From Streptomyces sp. NP160 (GTDB lineage: Bacteria; Actinomycetota; Actinomycetes; Actinomycetales; Quadrisphaeraceae), in assembly GCF_006335115.1 (NCBI RefSeq), contig NZ_VDMJ01000015.1, forward strand, positions 156,627 through 220,626: a DNA stretch of 64,000 nucleotides, written 5' to 3'. The notes under the pieces were generated by a model. That model saw nothing but the letters and a program-made list of their open reading frames with translations. It did no database searches and was not told the DNA's origin. Numbering within the stretch: position 1 is the first letter of the stretch; every line of letters starts with the position of its first letter. Below, piece after piece: positions 9,166 through 17,323 of the stretch. The position numbers and the translations under genes were made by a program.

Positions 9166-10397
9166 GCGCAGCCGGCCGCGACGGCGAGGACGGCCGTGAG
9201 GTCCCGCCGCGGCTGGCCGACAGGTCCGCCCTGGCCGCGGCCGGCCGCGTCGTCGTCAAGGTGGGCTCCTCGTCCCTGACGCAGCCCAGCGGGGGCATCG
9301 ACGACGCGCGCCTCATCGCGCTGGTCAACGCGCTCGTCGAGCGCGTGCAGGCCGGGACGCAGGTGGTGCTCGTGTCCTCCGGCGCGATCGCCGCGGGCCT
9401 CGGGCCGCTCGGGCTCGCCCGCCGCCCCCGCGACCTGGCCACCCAGCAGGCGGCCGCCAGCGTGGGCCAGGGCCTGCTGGTGGCCCGGTACACCTCCGCC
9501 GCGGCCGCCCACGGCCTCACCGTGGGGCAGGTGCTGCTCACCGCCGACGACGTCATCCGGCGCACCCAGTACCGCAACGCCCAGCGCGCCCTGGAGCGGC
9601 TGCTCGGGATGGGCGTCCTCCCGGTCGTCAACGAGAACGACACCGTGGCCACCGCCGAGATCCGCTTCGGTGACAACGACCGGCTCGCCGCGCTGGTGGC
9701 CCACCTCGTCCACGCCGACGCCCTCGTGCTGCTGTCGGACGTGGACGCCCTCTACGACGGGCCGCCGAGCCGGCCCGGCTCCCGGCGCGTGCCGCTGGTC
9801 TCCGGCCCGGCGGACCTGGAGGCCGTCGTGGTGGGCGGCTCCAGCAGCGGCGTGGGCACCGGGGGCATGACCACCAAGCTCGACGCCGCGGCCATCGCGA
9901 CCGGCGCCGGCATCGCCACCGTCCTGGCCTCGGCGGCGCAGGCCGGGGAGGCGCTGCGCGGCGAGGACGTCGGCACCTGGTTCACCCCCACGGGCAGCCG
10001 GCCCCGCACGCGCATGCTCTGGCTCGCGCACGCCGCCAGCCCGCAGGGGACCCTGGTGCTCGACCCGGGCGCCGTGGCCGCCGTGGTGCGCCGTGGCGCG
10101 TCGCTGCTGCCCGCGGGCGTGGTGGCCGTCGACGGCTCCTTCGAGGCGGGCGACCCGGTGGACCTGTGCGACGAAAGCGGCCACGCCGTGGCCCGCGGCC
10201 TGGTCAACTACTCATCGGCGGAGGTGCCCGACCTGCTCGGGCGCTCGACCCGGGAGCGGCTCGACGCCCTCGGGCCCGGGTACGACCGGGTGCTCGTGCA
10301 CCGGGACGACCTGGTGCTGCTGCCGCGCCGGCGGCAGGGTGGGACCGGAGACGCGCCCGCCGCCTCGAGAGACCGCCAGCCCGCGGCCACGCCGTAG
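9162..10397 (+). CDS. proB: Glutamate 5-kinase
   Basis: A 411-residue enzyme phosphorylating L-glutamate with ATP, the first step of proline synthesis. The amino-acid kinase domain begins [11 protein letters not shown], has VSSGAIAAG and VNENDTVA, and the lid region [14 protein letters not shown]-terminal PUA domain (about 290-380) follows, as in the long feedback-inhibited enzymes. GTG 9162 overlaps the obg stop by four bases, which fixes the start. The expected next gene, proA for glutamate-5-semialdehyde dehydrogenase, is not here; the neighbour is an unknown. proA must be elsewhere if the pathway is intact. Confidence 0.96.
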   Translation: MSAAGRDGEDGREVPPRLADRSALAAAGRVVVKVGSSSLTQPSGGIDDARLIALVNALVERVQAGTQVVLVSSGAIAAGLGPLGLARRPRDLATQQAAASVGQGLLVARYTSAAAAHGLTVGQVLLTADDVIRRTQYRNAQRALERLLGMGVLPVVNENDTVATAEIRFGDNDRLAALVAHLVHADALVLLSDVDALYDGPPSRPGSRRVPLVSGPADLEAVVVGGSSSGVGTGGMTTKLDAAAIATGAGIATVLASAAQAGEALRGEDVGTWFTPTGSRPRTRMLWLAHAASPQGTLVLDPGAVAAVVRRGASLLPAGVVAVDGSFEAGDPVDLCDESGHAVARGLVNYSSAEVPDLLGRSTRERLDALGPGYDRVLVHRDDLVLLPRRRQGGTGDAPAASRDRQPAATP

Positions 10398-10421
10398 GAC
10401 CCCCAGAACGGAGACACCCCC

Positions 10422-10895
10422 GTGGACGACGCCCCGAGCCAGCCGCAGCCGCCCCGGCTGGTGCTCGCGCCCGGTGGGGGCGAGGGCGGAGACGCGCCCC
10501 TGCCCGGCCTCGAGCAGCTGCCCGGCGGCGCCGGGGCGGACTGGGGGCGGTCGCCCCAGCAGCCCGTGCTCTGGCACGTGAGCGTGACCTTCGCCGGCCC
10601 TCGGGTGCCCCGCCAGCAGCTCCACGCCGCCCTGGTCCGCCTCGTCGAGGCGCAGCCGTTCCCGGCGACGGTGCGGTACAACGACGAGCGCGCGGAGATC
10701 AGCTACTGGGACGAGGCGGAGGACGTCGACGACGCCGCCGCGCTCGGGCTGCGGATGTGGGCGGAGAACCGCCGCACCGCCGACCTGCCGGGCTGGCGCG
10801 CGGTGGGCATCGAGGTGGTCGACAGGGAGACGCTGCGCGCCCGCGGCGAGCGGACACCCCCACCGGCCGCCCTGGGCGACGTCAGGCCCTGGTGA
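10422..10895 (+). CDS. Conserved-looking hypothetical protein
   Basis: A 157-residue soluble acidic protein. GTG 10422 has GGAG eight bases upstream. The first 45 residues are Pro/Gly-rich and probably disordered. The remainder (LWHVSVTFAGPRVPRQQL to WRAVGIEVVDRETL) is a compact alpha/beta domain with predicted strands and the motif ATVRYNDERAEISYWDEAED. No signal peptide, membrane segment or catalytic motif is seen, and I do not recognise the family. It lies 24 bases after proB in the same direction, so it is probably in the obg-proB transcription unit. Confidence 0.75.
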   Translation: MDDAPSQPQPPRLVLAPGGGEGGDAPLPGLEQLPGGAGADWGRSPQQPVLWHVSVTFAGPRVPRQQLHAALVRLVEAQPFPATVRYNDERAEISYWDEAEDVDDAAALGLRMWAENRRTADLPGWRAVGIEVVDRETLRARGERTPPPAALGDVRPW

Positions 10896-10974
10896 CCTGG
10901 CAGACTGCTGCCGGTAGACGTCCCGCACCCGCCGGTCCCGGCGCCGGTGCCCTGGAACACCTCGTGGAGGCGCT

Positions 10975-11130
10975 GTGCTGGTCGCCCTGGTCATGAGCGC
11001 CACCGGCGCCAACACGCCCGCTGAGCACTCGGGGATGCCCCCGCTCCTGTGGGGCCTCATGGCGTTCGCGGTCTTCCTGCTGCTGCTGGCGATCCTGTGG
11101 GCGTTCCGCAGCGTCGGCAACCGCCACTGA
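10975..11130 (+). CDS. Small single-pass membrane protein
   Basis: A 51-residue peptide if read from GTG 10975 (GGAGG four to five bases upstream), or 45 residues from ATG 10993. The C-terminal half is one hydrophobic helix, [21 protein letters not shown], followed by a short basic tail RSVGNRH. Composition and reading frame are consistent with a real small gene, and the stop overlaps the probable nadD start (CTGA), implying coupling. The function is unknown. Small membrane proteins upstream of nadD are plausible but I cannot name a family. Confidence 0.6.
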   Translation: MLVALVMSATGANTPAEHSGMPPLLWGLMAFAVFLLLLAILWAFRSVGNRH

Positions 11131-11771
11131 CCACGCCGCTGACCAGCTCACCGGCCCCGGCGCCGGAGCCCGCCTCCGGCAGGCCCCGGATCGGGGTGAT
11201 GGGCGGGACGTTCGACCCCGTCCACAACGGCCACCTCGTGGCCGCCAGCGAGGTCGCCGCGCGCTTCGAGCTGGACGAGGTCGTCTTCGTCCCCACCGGC
11301 GAGCCGTGGCAGAAGAGCGCGCGGGCCGTGTCACCGGCCGAGCACCGCTACCTCATGACGGTCATCGCCACCGCCTCCAACCCGCGCTTCACCGTGAGCC
11401 GGGTGGACGTCGACAGGCCGGGTCCGACGTACACTGTGGACACCCTGTCGGACCTGCGCGCGCAGCGCCCCGACGCGGAGCTGTACTTCATCACGGGCGC
11501 TGACGCGCTGGCGCAGATGCTCACGTGGAAGGACGCCGAGCGCCTCGCCGAGCTGGCCAGCCTGGTCGGGGTCACCCGTCCCGGGCACGAGCTCGCGGTC
11601 CCCGCCTCCGGCTCGCTGCCCGCCGGGGCGGTGCACCTGCTCGAGGTGCCGGCGCTCGCGATCTCCTCCACGGACTGCCGCGAGCGCGTCCGCCAGGGCC
11701 TGCCCGTCTGGTACCTGGTGCCGGACGGGGTGGTCCAGCACATCGCCAAGCACGGCCTCTACCGCGGCTGA
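11127..11771 (+). CDS. nadD: Nicotinate-nucleotide adenylyltransferase
   Basis: The enzyme adenylates nicotinate mononucleotide to deamido-NAD. The nucleotidyltransferase motif [12 protein letters not shown] is near the N-terminus and [13 protein letters not shown] near the C-terminus is the second ATP-binding motif. The start is uncertain. The conserved lead-in [11 protein letters not shown] has no ATG or GTG before it close by. The only nearby option covering it is CTG 11127, which overlaps the stop of the preceding small gene (CTGA). The fallback starts GTG 11196 and ATG 11199 would begin within the domain. An upstream GTG at about 11096 lacks a ribosome binding site. The enzyme is about 190 residues over its core, normal for the family. 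Confidence 0.9.
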   Translation: MTTPLTSSPAPAPEPASGRPRIGVMGGTFDPVHNGHLVAASEVAARFELDEVVFVPTGEPWQKSARAVSPAEHRYLMTVIATASNPRFTVSRVDVDRPGPTYTVDTLSDLRAQRPDAELYFITGADALAQMLTWKDAERLAELASLVGVTRPGHELAVPASGSLPAGAVHLLEVPALAISSTDCRERVRQGLPVWYLVPDGVVQHIAKHGLYRG

Positions 11772-11828
11772 TCGTCCCGTCGCGGCGACGGTTCGGGCGG
11801 CGGGCGCGGTCCGTGCCATCCTGGGTCG

Positions 11829-12239
11829 GTGACCGCCACCCCCCGAGCCGTGGAGCTGGCCGTCGCGGCCGCTCGCGCGGCCTCCGAGAAGGGCGCCACC
11901 GAGGTGCTCGCCCTGGACGTCAGCGAGCAGCTGGTGATCACGGACGTGTTCGTCCTGGCCGCCGCTGCGAACGACCGCCAGGTGCGCGCCGTGGTCGACG
12001 CCGTCGAGGACGCGCTGCACCAGCTCGGCGCCGACGTCGTCCGCCGCGAGGGCATGGCCGAGGCCCGCTGGGTGCTGCTCGACTTCTCCGACGTCGTCGT
12101 CCACGTCCAGCTCGCCGAGGACCGCCAGTACTACGCGCTCGAGCGGCTCTGGAAGGACGGTCCGGCCATCGAGCTGCCGGAGGACGTCACCGGCCCGAGG
12201 AGCGCCCACGACGCCGGAGCGGCGGGGCTCGCGCGGTGA
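11829..12239 (+). CDS. rsfS: Ribosomal silencing factor RsfS
   Basis: A 136-residue RsfS/Iojap protein that binds L14 on the 50S subunit and blocks subunit joining under starvation. It shows the typical SEKGATEVLALDVSEQL opening and the core WVLLDFSDVVVHV with a following RQYYALERLW. GTG 11829 is preceded by CATCCT six bases away, a leaderless-type promoter, so it may have its own transcript as well as read-through from nadD. The stop overlaps the next start (GTGA). The order nadD-rsfS-phosphatase is the normal actinobacterial one. Confidence 0.95.
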   Translation: MTATPRAVELAVAAARAASEKGATEVLALDVSEQLVITDVFVLAAAANDRQVRAVVDAVEDALHQLGADVVRREGMAEARWVLLDFSDVVVHVQLAEDRQYYALERLWKDGPAIELPEDVTGPRSAHDAGAAGLAR

Positions 12240-12946
12240 CCGCGGCCGGCGGTGGTGCCTCGCGGCTCGTGCTCTGGCGGCACGGACGCACGACCTCCAA
12301 CGCCGAGGGCCGCTTCCAGGGCCAGCTCGACACCCCCCTCGACGAGGTGGGCCACGCGCAGGCCCGCGCCGCCGCCGTGCAGATCGCGGCGATGCGCCCC
12401 GACCGCCTCGTCAGCTCCGACCTGTCCCGGGCCCGTGCCACCGCGGCCCGCCTGGAGGAGCTGACGGACCTGCGCGCCGTGGAGGACCCGGGCCTGCGCG
12501 AGCTCGACGCCGGTGCCTGGCAGGGGCTGCTGCACCAGCAGATCGCCGACCACTGGCCCGACGGGCACCGCGCCTGGCGCTCGGGCGAGGACCTGCGCAT
12601 CGGCGGCGGGGAGAAGCGCAGCGAGCTCGGCGCCCGCGTCGCGGCGTCCCTGGAGCGGCACGCCGCCGCGACCCCAGACGGCGGGCTGCTCGTGGCGGCC
12701 TCGCACAGCGGGGCGCTCAGGGCGGGCGTCCTGGCCCTCCTGGGCCTGCCGGCGGAGGCGTGGGCCCAGTTCGCCTCGCTCGGCAACGGCCGCTGGGCCG
12801 TGGTGGAGCGCCGGTTCGGCCGGTGGGTGCTGCGCGGCTACGACCTGGGCCCGCGCGGTGTGGGGGAGGAGCGCGAGGGCCGCACGAACGCCGACGGCGC
12901 CCACGGCCTCTCCAGCGCGGAGCGGTCGGCGGGCGCCGTCGTCTGA
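12236..12946 (+). CDS. Histidine phosphatase family protein
   Basis: A 236-residue phosphoglycerate-mutase-like phosphatase. LWRHGRTTSNAEGRFQGQLD carries the catalytic RHG histidine, LRELDAGAWQG follows, and ASHSGALRAGVLAL holds the second catalytic histidine. GTG 12236 overlaps the rsfS stop by four bases. In actinobacteria a gene at this position is often annotated as phosphoglycerate mutase, and some relatives are glucosyl-3-phosphoglycerate phosphatases. The substrate cannot be read from the sequence. It has no membrane segment and a disordered tail rich in Gly/Glu/Ala. Confidence 0.9.
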   Translation: MTAAGGGASRLVLWRHGRTTSNAEGRFQGQLDTPLDEVGHAQARAAAVQIAAMRPDRLVSSDLSRARATAARLEELTDLRAVEDPGLRELDAGAWQGLLHQQIADHWPDGHRAWRSGEDLRIGGGEKRSELGARVAASLERHAAATPDGGLLVAASHSGALRAGVLALLGLPAEAWAQFASLGNGRWAVVERRFGRWVLRGYDLGPRGVGEEREGRTNADGAHGLSSAERSAGAVV

Positions 12947-13058
12947 CGCGCCGGGCGCGCGGGCGGGGACCCCTGCCCGGGGCACCTCGCAGGAGGCGCT
13001 ACAGTTGTCGTCACGTCCTGAACGGGGGCTCCTGAGAAGGGGTCGTGATCGGGCGGAC

Positions 13059-13134
<76 letters not shown>

Positions 13135-13138
13135 GGTG

Positions 13139-13172
13139 GAGAGGGCGGCACCCGCAGGGGTGCCGCCCTCTC
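13139..13172. terminator. Bidirectional terminator after tRNA-Ala
   Basis: A 15 bp perfect stem with loop GCAG immediately follows the tRNA and precedes the end of the convergent acyl-CoA ligase gene, so it can serve both strands. Confidence 0.85.
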
Positions 13173-13183
13173 GCGTCTCCCGA

Positions 13184-14845
13184 TCAGCCCTCGTACTCGG
13201 CGACCAGCTCGCGCTTGAGGACCTTGCCGGAAGGCCCCTGGGGGAGGGCCGGGCGCACGTGCACCACGCGCGGGTACTTGTAGGCGGCCAGGTGCTGGCG
13301 CGCCTCGGCCACCATGGCGTCGGGGTCGAAGGAGCGACCGGCCTCAGAGTCCTCCACCACGACGGCGGCGTGCACCTCCTGGCCGTGCTCGTCGTCGGCC
13401 ACGCCGAAGACCGCCACCGACGCGACGCCGGGGTAGCGGACCAGCACCTCCTCCACCTCGCGGCAGTACACGTTGTACCCGTTGCGGATGATCATGTCCT
13501 TGGCGCGGTCGACGATGCGGATGCGCCCCTCGTCGTCCTTCGTCGCGATGTCCCCGGTGCGCAGCCACCCGTCGACCACGGCGTCCTCGGTGGCGTCGGG
13601 GTCGCCGAGGTAGCCCTTGAAGAGGTTGTGCCCGCGGACGACCAGCTCGCCGCGCTCCCCGGCGGGCAGCACGGCGATGGTCTCGGGGTGCGCCGGGTCG
13701 GTGACCTCCGCCTCGACCCCCCACACCGGGAAGCCCACCGACCCCGCGACCGCGGGCTCGCCGACCCGGTTGAAGGAGGCCACCGGGGAGGTCTCGGTGA
13801 GGCCGTACCCCTCGTGCACCGGAGCCCCGAACACCTGCTGGAACCTGTCGAGCACGGCCTCGGGCAGCGCCGCCCCACCGGAGATGGCGTACCTGAGCGG
13901 CGGCAGCTGGCCACCGCCCTCACCGTGCGGTCCAGCGGCCTGCAGCAGGGCGCCGTACATGGTGGGAACGCCGATGAAGATGCTCGCGCCCTCGCGCTCC
14001 ATGATCCCCAGGGCGGTCGCCGGGTCGAACTTCGGCAGGAGCAGCACCGTGGCGCCGACGCGGAAGGCGGTGTTCATGACGCACACCTGCCCGAAGGTGT
14101 GGAAGAGCGGCAGGCCGCCGAAGACGACGTCCCCGGTCCTCATGTCGAAGCAGTCGATGAGCACCACGTTGACGTTCTCGACGATCGCCAGGTGGCTGCC
14201 GACCGCGCCCTTCGGCCGTCCGGTGGTGCCGGAGGTGTACAGCACCGTGGCCGGCGCCAGCGGCGGCGTCGGCACGAGGCGCTCCAGGGGCTCCGCCGCG
14301 CGCGCCTCGTCCTCGAGCCGCGGGGCCGGGACCTTGTCGCGCTGCTCGTCCGGCACCAGCACGGTCACCACCGGCACCCCTGCGGCTGCGGCGGCGGGCA
14401 GCGCCGCCGCCAGCACCGGTGCGGCGGCCACGACGAGGGTGGCTCCGGAGTCGCGCACCACGTGCTCGACCTCGTCGGCGGTGAAGAGCAGGTGGACGGG
14501 GACGACGACGGCGCCCAGCGCGAGCAGCCCGAAGTAGACGCGGGGGAAGTCCGGCACGTTGGGCACGAGCACGGCCACGCGGTCACCGGGCCCGACGCCC
14601 CGGGCGCGGAAGGCGCCGGCGTACGCGCGGGCCTGGTCCCACAGCTGCGCGTACGTGACGCGCTGGTCACCGCAGACGACAGCCGTGCGGTCGGCGTGGC
14701 GCACCGCGGAGGCCGCGAGCAGCGAGGCCACCGAGAGCGACCCGAGCCCCGGTCCGGACAGGGCGTCAGCGCGGGGGTCGGGCCACCTGGGCCCGCTCTC
14801 GGCGCTGGTGGCGCCCGTGGACGGCGCGGCGGCGGTGGTGGTCAC
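13184..14845 (-). CDS. Acyl-CoA synthetase (AMP-forming)
   Basis: A 553-residue member of the ANL superfamily that activates a carboxylic acid to its CoA thioester through an acyl-adenylate. LYTSGTTGRPKG (about 200) is the phosphate-binding loop. YGLTETSPV, a WLRTGDIATKDDEG stretch with the ribose-binding Asp, and IIRNGYNVY lie downstream. LPQGPSGKVLKREL near the C-terminus has the catalytic lysine. The GTG chosen has GGAGG with five-base spacing; longer starts add only low-complexity sequence. It is a stand-alone gene, divergent from mscL. The substrate is probably a medium- or long-chain fatty acid, but aromatic acids cannot be excluded. Confidence 0.9.
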   Translation of the reverse strand: MTTTAAAPSTGATSAESGPRWPDPRADALSGPGLGSLSVASLLAASAVRHADRTAVVCGDQRVTYAQLWDQARAYAGAFRARGVGPGDRVAVLVPNVPDFPRVYFGLLALGAVVVPVHLLFTADEVEHVVRDSGATLVVAAAPVLAAALPAAAAAGVPVVTVLVPDEQRDKVPAPRLEDEARAAEPLERLVPTPPLAPATVLYTSGTTGRPKGAVGSHLAIVENVNVVLIDCFDMRTGDVVFGGLPLFHTFGQVCVMNTAFRVGATVLLLPKFDPATALGIMEREGASIFIGVPTMYGALLQAAGPHGEGGGQLPPLRYAISGGAALPEAVLDRFQQVFGAPVHEGYGLTETSPVASFNRVGEPAVAGSVGFPVWGVEAEVTDPAHPETIAVLPAGERGELVVRGHNLFKGYLGDPDATEDAVVDGWLRTGDIATKDDEGRIRIVDRAKDMIIRNGYNVYCREVEEVLVRYPGVASVAVFGVADDEHGQEVHAAVVVEDSEAGRSFDPDAMVAEARQHLAAYKYPRVVHVRPALPQGPSGKVLKRELVAEYEG

Positions 14846-15007
14846 GGGGGTCCTCCCTCCGGCGCCGTCAGCGGTGGCGGCGCCTGGCGCCATGGTGTCC
14901 GGTCGGTCGCGACGGGTCCACCCGTACCCCTGCCGGTGGACCCCTCCCGCTGCCATGCTTCGGTGCGCTCCGGCGACGACGGACGCTCATGCACCCGAGG
15001 AGGAGCT

Positions 15008-15415
15008 GTGAAGGGCTTCCGCGAGTTCATCCTGCGCGGCAACGTGGTCGACCTGGCCATCGCCGTGCTCATCGGCGCAGCCTTCGGCGCCCTGGTGAAG
15101 TCCTTCACCGAGAACCTGCTCACCCCGCTCCTCGGCGTCTTCGGCGGGGTCAGGGACTTCTCGGCGCTGTCCTTCAGCATCAACGGCAGCGAGTTCGGCA
15201 TCGGGGCGTTCATCAACGCGGTCATCGCGTTCCTCATCACCGCGGCGGTCCTGTACTTCCTCGTGGTCAAGCCGGTGAACACGCTCATGGCGCGCTACCG
15301 CACGCAGCCGGAGCCGAAGGCGCCCGTCCGGGAGTGCCCCGAGTGCCTGTCGAAGATCCCGGTGCAGGCCACGCGCTGCGCCTTCTGCACCGCCCAGGTC
15401 GCTCCCGCCGCCTGA
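15008..15415 (+). CDS. mscL: Large-conductance mechanosensitive channel with C-terminal zinc ribbon
   Basis: A 135-residue MscL, the pentameric channel that vents solutes on hypo-osmotic shock. GFREFILRGNVVDLAIAVLIGAAFG is the pore helix, and a second helix AVIAFLITAAVLYFLVV follows. GAGGAG precedes the GTG. Unusually, the cytoplasmic end carries ECPECLSKIPVQATRC followed by AFC, two CxxC pairs forming a zinc-ribbon-like knuckle in place of a simple charged bundle. Such tails are seen in some actinobacterial MscL proteins; a role in gating or assembly is speculative. Confidence 0.95.
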   Translation: MKGFREFILRGNVVDLAIAVLIGAAFGALVKSFTENLLTPLLGVFGGVRDFSALSFSINGSEFGIGAFINAVIAFLITAAVLYFLVVKPVNTLMARYRTQPEPKAPVRECPECLSKIPVQATRCAFCTAQVAPAA

Positions 15416-15472
15416 CGGGTGACCCGGGAGCGGGGCGGGTTCGCCGGGCCCGCGCGCGGGTAGGGGACGGCC

Positions 15473-15916
15473 ATGGCGATGACCACGGAGTCCGGGAAGG
15501 TCCGCGAGGGCGAGCTGCCGAGCACGCTGCAGCGCTCGGACGAGAAGGCGCAGGCGACGTTCGCGAAGGCGCACGACTCCGCGGAGGAGACCTACGCGGA
15601 CGCGCCGAACACGGAGGAGCGGGCGCGGCGCACGGCCTTCTCGGCGCTGAAGCACACCCACGAGAAGGTCGGCGACCACTGGGAGCCCAAGGAGGGCGGC
15701 CGCAAGGGCCCCTCCGACGCCCAGGCCGCCGGCGGTGCGGACACCGACCGGCCCACCGCCGGCGGCGTGGACGCGAACGCCACCAAGGAGCACCTGCTCG
15801 ACCTGGCGCGTCGCCTCGACGTGCCCGGCCGGTCGTCGATGACCAAGGACGAGCTCGTCGCAGCTCTGCAGAAGGCCAACGACAGGAAGACCGCCAGGGC
15901 CCGCGAGGGCTCCTGA
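15473..15916 (+). CDS. ChaB-domain protein with C-terminal Rho-N-like domain
   Basis: A 147-residue soluble protein. Residues about 12-68 match ChaB (LPSTLQRSDEKAQATFAKAHDSAEE, then RRTAFSALKHTHEKVGDHW). After a Gly/Ala linker, residues 100-140 (TKEHLLDLARRLDVPGRSSM, then KDELVAALQKAN) form a Rho N-terminal/SAP-like helix-extended-loop-helix. ChaB was once linked to cation transport regulation, but its function is unsettled. The second domain type often binds nucleic acid. ATG 15473 is preceded by TAGGGG six bases upstream, so it may be leaderless. Gene order after mscL suggests a stress-related pair. Confidence 0.85.
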   Translation: MAMTTESGKVREGELPSTLQRSDEKAQATFAKAHDSAEETYADAPNTEERARRTAFSALKHTHEKVGDHWEPKEGGRKGPSDAQAAGGADTDRPTAGGVDANATKEHLLDLARRLDVPGRSSMTKDELVAALQKANDRKTARAREGS

Positions 15917-15961
15917 CGGTCTTCGTGTCGCTGCCCGGGGGCAGCGCGGCTCAGCGAGCCG

Positions 15962-16087
15962 TCACTGGCACGCCTCGCAGTCCTCGCCGTTCTCGATGGA
16001 GCAGGCGGTGGCCCCGGTGAGCCAGTCGTCGTCCTCGGCGGCGGCCTGCGGCTCGGCGGGGGCGGTGGTGGCGGTGGTCTGCGTCAT
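15962..16087 (-). CDS. 41-residue protein ending in a ribonucleotide-reductase-like redox tail
   Basis: A small gene with a strong ribosome binding site (GGAGG, five bases before ATG 16087). The first 20 residues are Thr/Ala/Pro-rich, then an acidic stretch EDDDWLTGA leads into CSIENGEDCEACQ at the C-terminus. The three cysteines and the terminal CEACQ resemble, from memory of the family, the flexible C-terminal tail of class I ribonucleotide reductase large subunits, whose cysteine pair re-reduces the active site. Here the tail stands alone; no nrd gene is nearby. It could be an in-trans redox peptide, a remnant, or a metal-binding peptide. The resemblance is by eye only. Confidence 0.65.
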   Translation of the reverse strand: MTQTTATTAPAEPQAAAEDDDWLTGATACSIENGEDCEACQ

Positions 16088-16141
16088 GGGGTCCTCCAGG
16101 TGATCGGCTGGTCTTCGGCGCGGGCGGGGCCTGCAGCAGGG

Positions 16142-17119
16142 TCAACGCCCGACGGGCGCCGGGTCGTCCAGGGTAGACGCGCGGGCAGCCCGCCGGCCGG
16201 TCAGGCACGCCAGCGCGGCGAGGCCCACGGCGACGCCGTCCTCCACCAGCGCCGCCTGCCAGTCCGGCACCCGCGCCGACGCCCAGCGCCGCCAGGCCAG
16301 ACCGCCCCACGCCCCACCGGCGGCACCGGCGGCGGCGGCCACGGAGGGCACCACGGCGTTGGCGTGCTCGCGCGCCGCCAGCGCCGCCGCCCCACCGGTC
16401 GCGGAGACGAACCGGGCAGGCAGGCCCTGCGCTGACGTGCGGGCCGGGGTCCCGGGGGCCTTGTCCGCCACGAGCTCGCCGACCACCGGCAGCACCGCCA
16501 GCGCCTTGGCGCCCGCGGACGCCGACGAGGTCAGGGCCGGGGCCAGCAGGCCCAGGCTGCTGCGGCTGCCGGCGGCCACCCCGAGCAGCGCCGACCGCAG
16601 CACCAGGCCGGCTGGGGCGCGGCGCCGCTGCGGGCCGGTCGGCTCGAGGGCGCGCAGCGTGGCGTGCGCGGCCACCCCGAACGCCAGGTGGGGCACCGCG
16701 TCGGCCACCCAGTCCTGCCGGGACCAGGTCCGCGGGTCGGAGACCCCGAGCGCACCCATGGGCAGGTCGGTGGCGGCCATGGCCACCGCGCCGGTCACCG
16801 CGGCCCCCACGGGACCGGAGAAGCGCAGGCCGGCCGCCCGGGCAGCGCTCACCAGCACGCCCGTCGCCAGGCCGGCGGCGGTGCCCGACAGCGCACCGAG
16901 CGCGGTGAGGCGGTTGCCGCGCTCGCTGCCGGAGCCCGGCACGTCCCTGCCGGCCGCGCGGACCGCAGCCTCCACGGTGTCCTCGGGTGCGGTGCTGGCG
17001 GGCCGGCCGCGCCAGGCCATGTCGGCGTACGTCACGGCGTTGAGCACCGTGGTCCCGACGGCTCCGGCCGCCAGGCCGCGGGCGAGGGCTGAACCGCGCG
17101 GGCGTGAGGTGGTTGCCAT
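16142..17119 (-). CDS. Multi-pass membrane protein with DUF4126-like C-terminal half
   Basis: A 325-residue Ala-rich integral membrane protein. ATG 17119 begins MATTSRPRGSALARGLAAGA. The first half has several hydrophobic segments and FGVAAHATLRAL. The second half, from about residue 180, reads LLGVAAGSRSSLGLLAPAL and continues through VLPVVGELVADKAP, which resembles the Gly-Ser-Arg opening of DUF4126 proteins. No enzymatic motif is seen. A 10 bp perfect hairpin (17121-17142) lies two bases before the start codon. The protein precedes the 41-residue cysteine protein on the same strand, 54 bases apart, so the two may share a transcript. Confidence 0.75.
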   Translation of the reverse strand: MATTSRPRGSALARGLAAGAVGTTVLNAVTYADMAWRGRPASTAPEDTVEAAVRAAGRDVPGSGSERGNRLTALGALSGTAAGLATGVLVSAARAAGLRFSGPVGAAVTGAVAMAATDLPMGALGVSDPRTWSRQDWVADAVPHLAFGVAAHATLRALEPTGPQRRRAPAGLVLRSALLGVAAGSRSSLGLLAPALTSSASAGAKALAVLPVVGELVADKAPGTPARTSAQGLPARFVSATGGAAALAAREHANAVVPSVAAAAGAAGGAWGGLAWRRWASARVPDWQAALVEDGVAVGLAALACLTGRRAARASTLDDPAPVGR

Positions 17120-17120
17120 G

Positions 17121-17142
17121 CCGGCCACCGTCCGGTGGCCGG
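17121..17142 (-). promoter_or_regulatory. Palindrome abutting a start codon
   Basis: CCGGCCACCG and CGGTGGCCGG form a perfect 10 bp stem around TC, ending two bases from ATG 17119. It may be an operator or a translation-blocking hairpin. Confidence 0.4.
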
Positions 17143-17323
17143 GCGCGGTCGGCAACTCGGGGGTGCCTGCCGACCGGAGGACGCGGCCCCTGCGGGTACG
17201 GGCGGTTCGGGCGTTTCGTGTGGCACTCTCGTCCCGTGCGGAGCTGCACCGGTGCTCACCCTCACGGGTGGTCGTCGCTGCTGCGCGCTCACCCCGGGCG
17301 CCCTCCGCGCCGAGGGGACGTGT

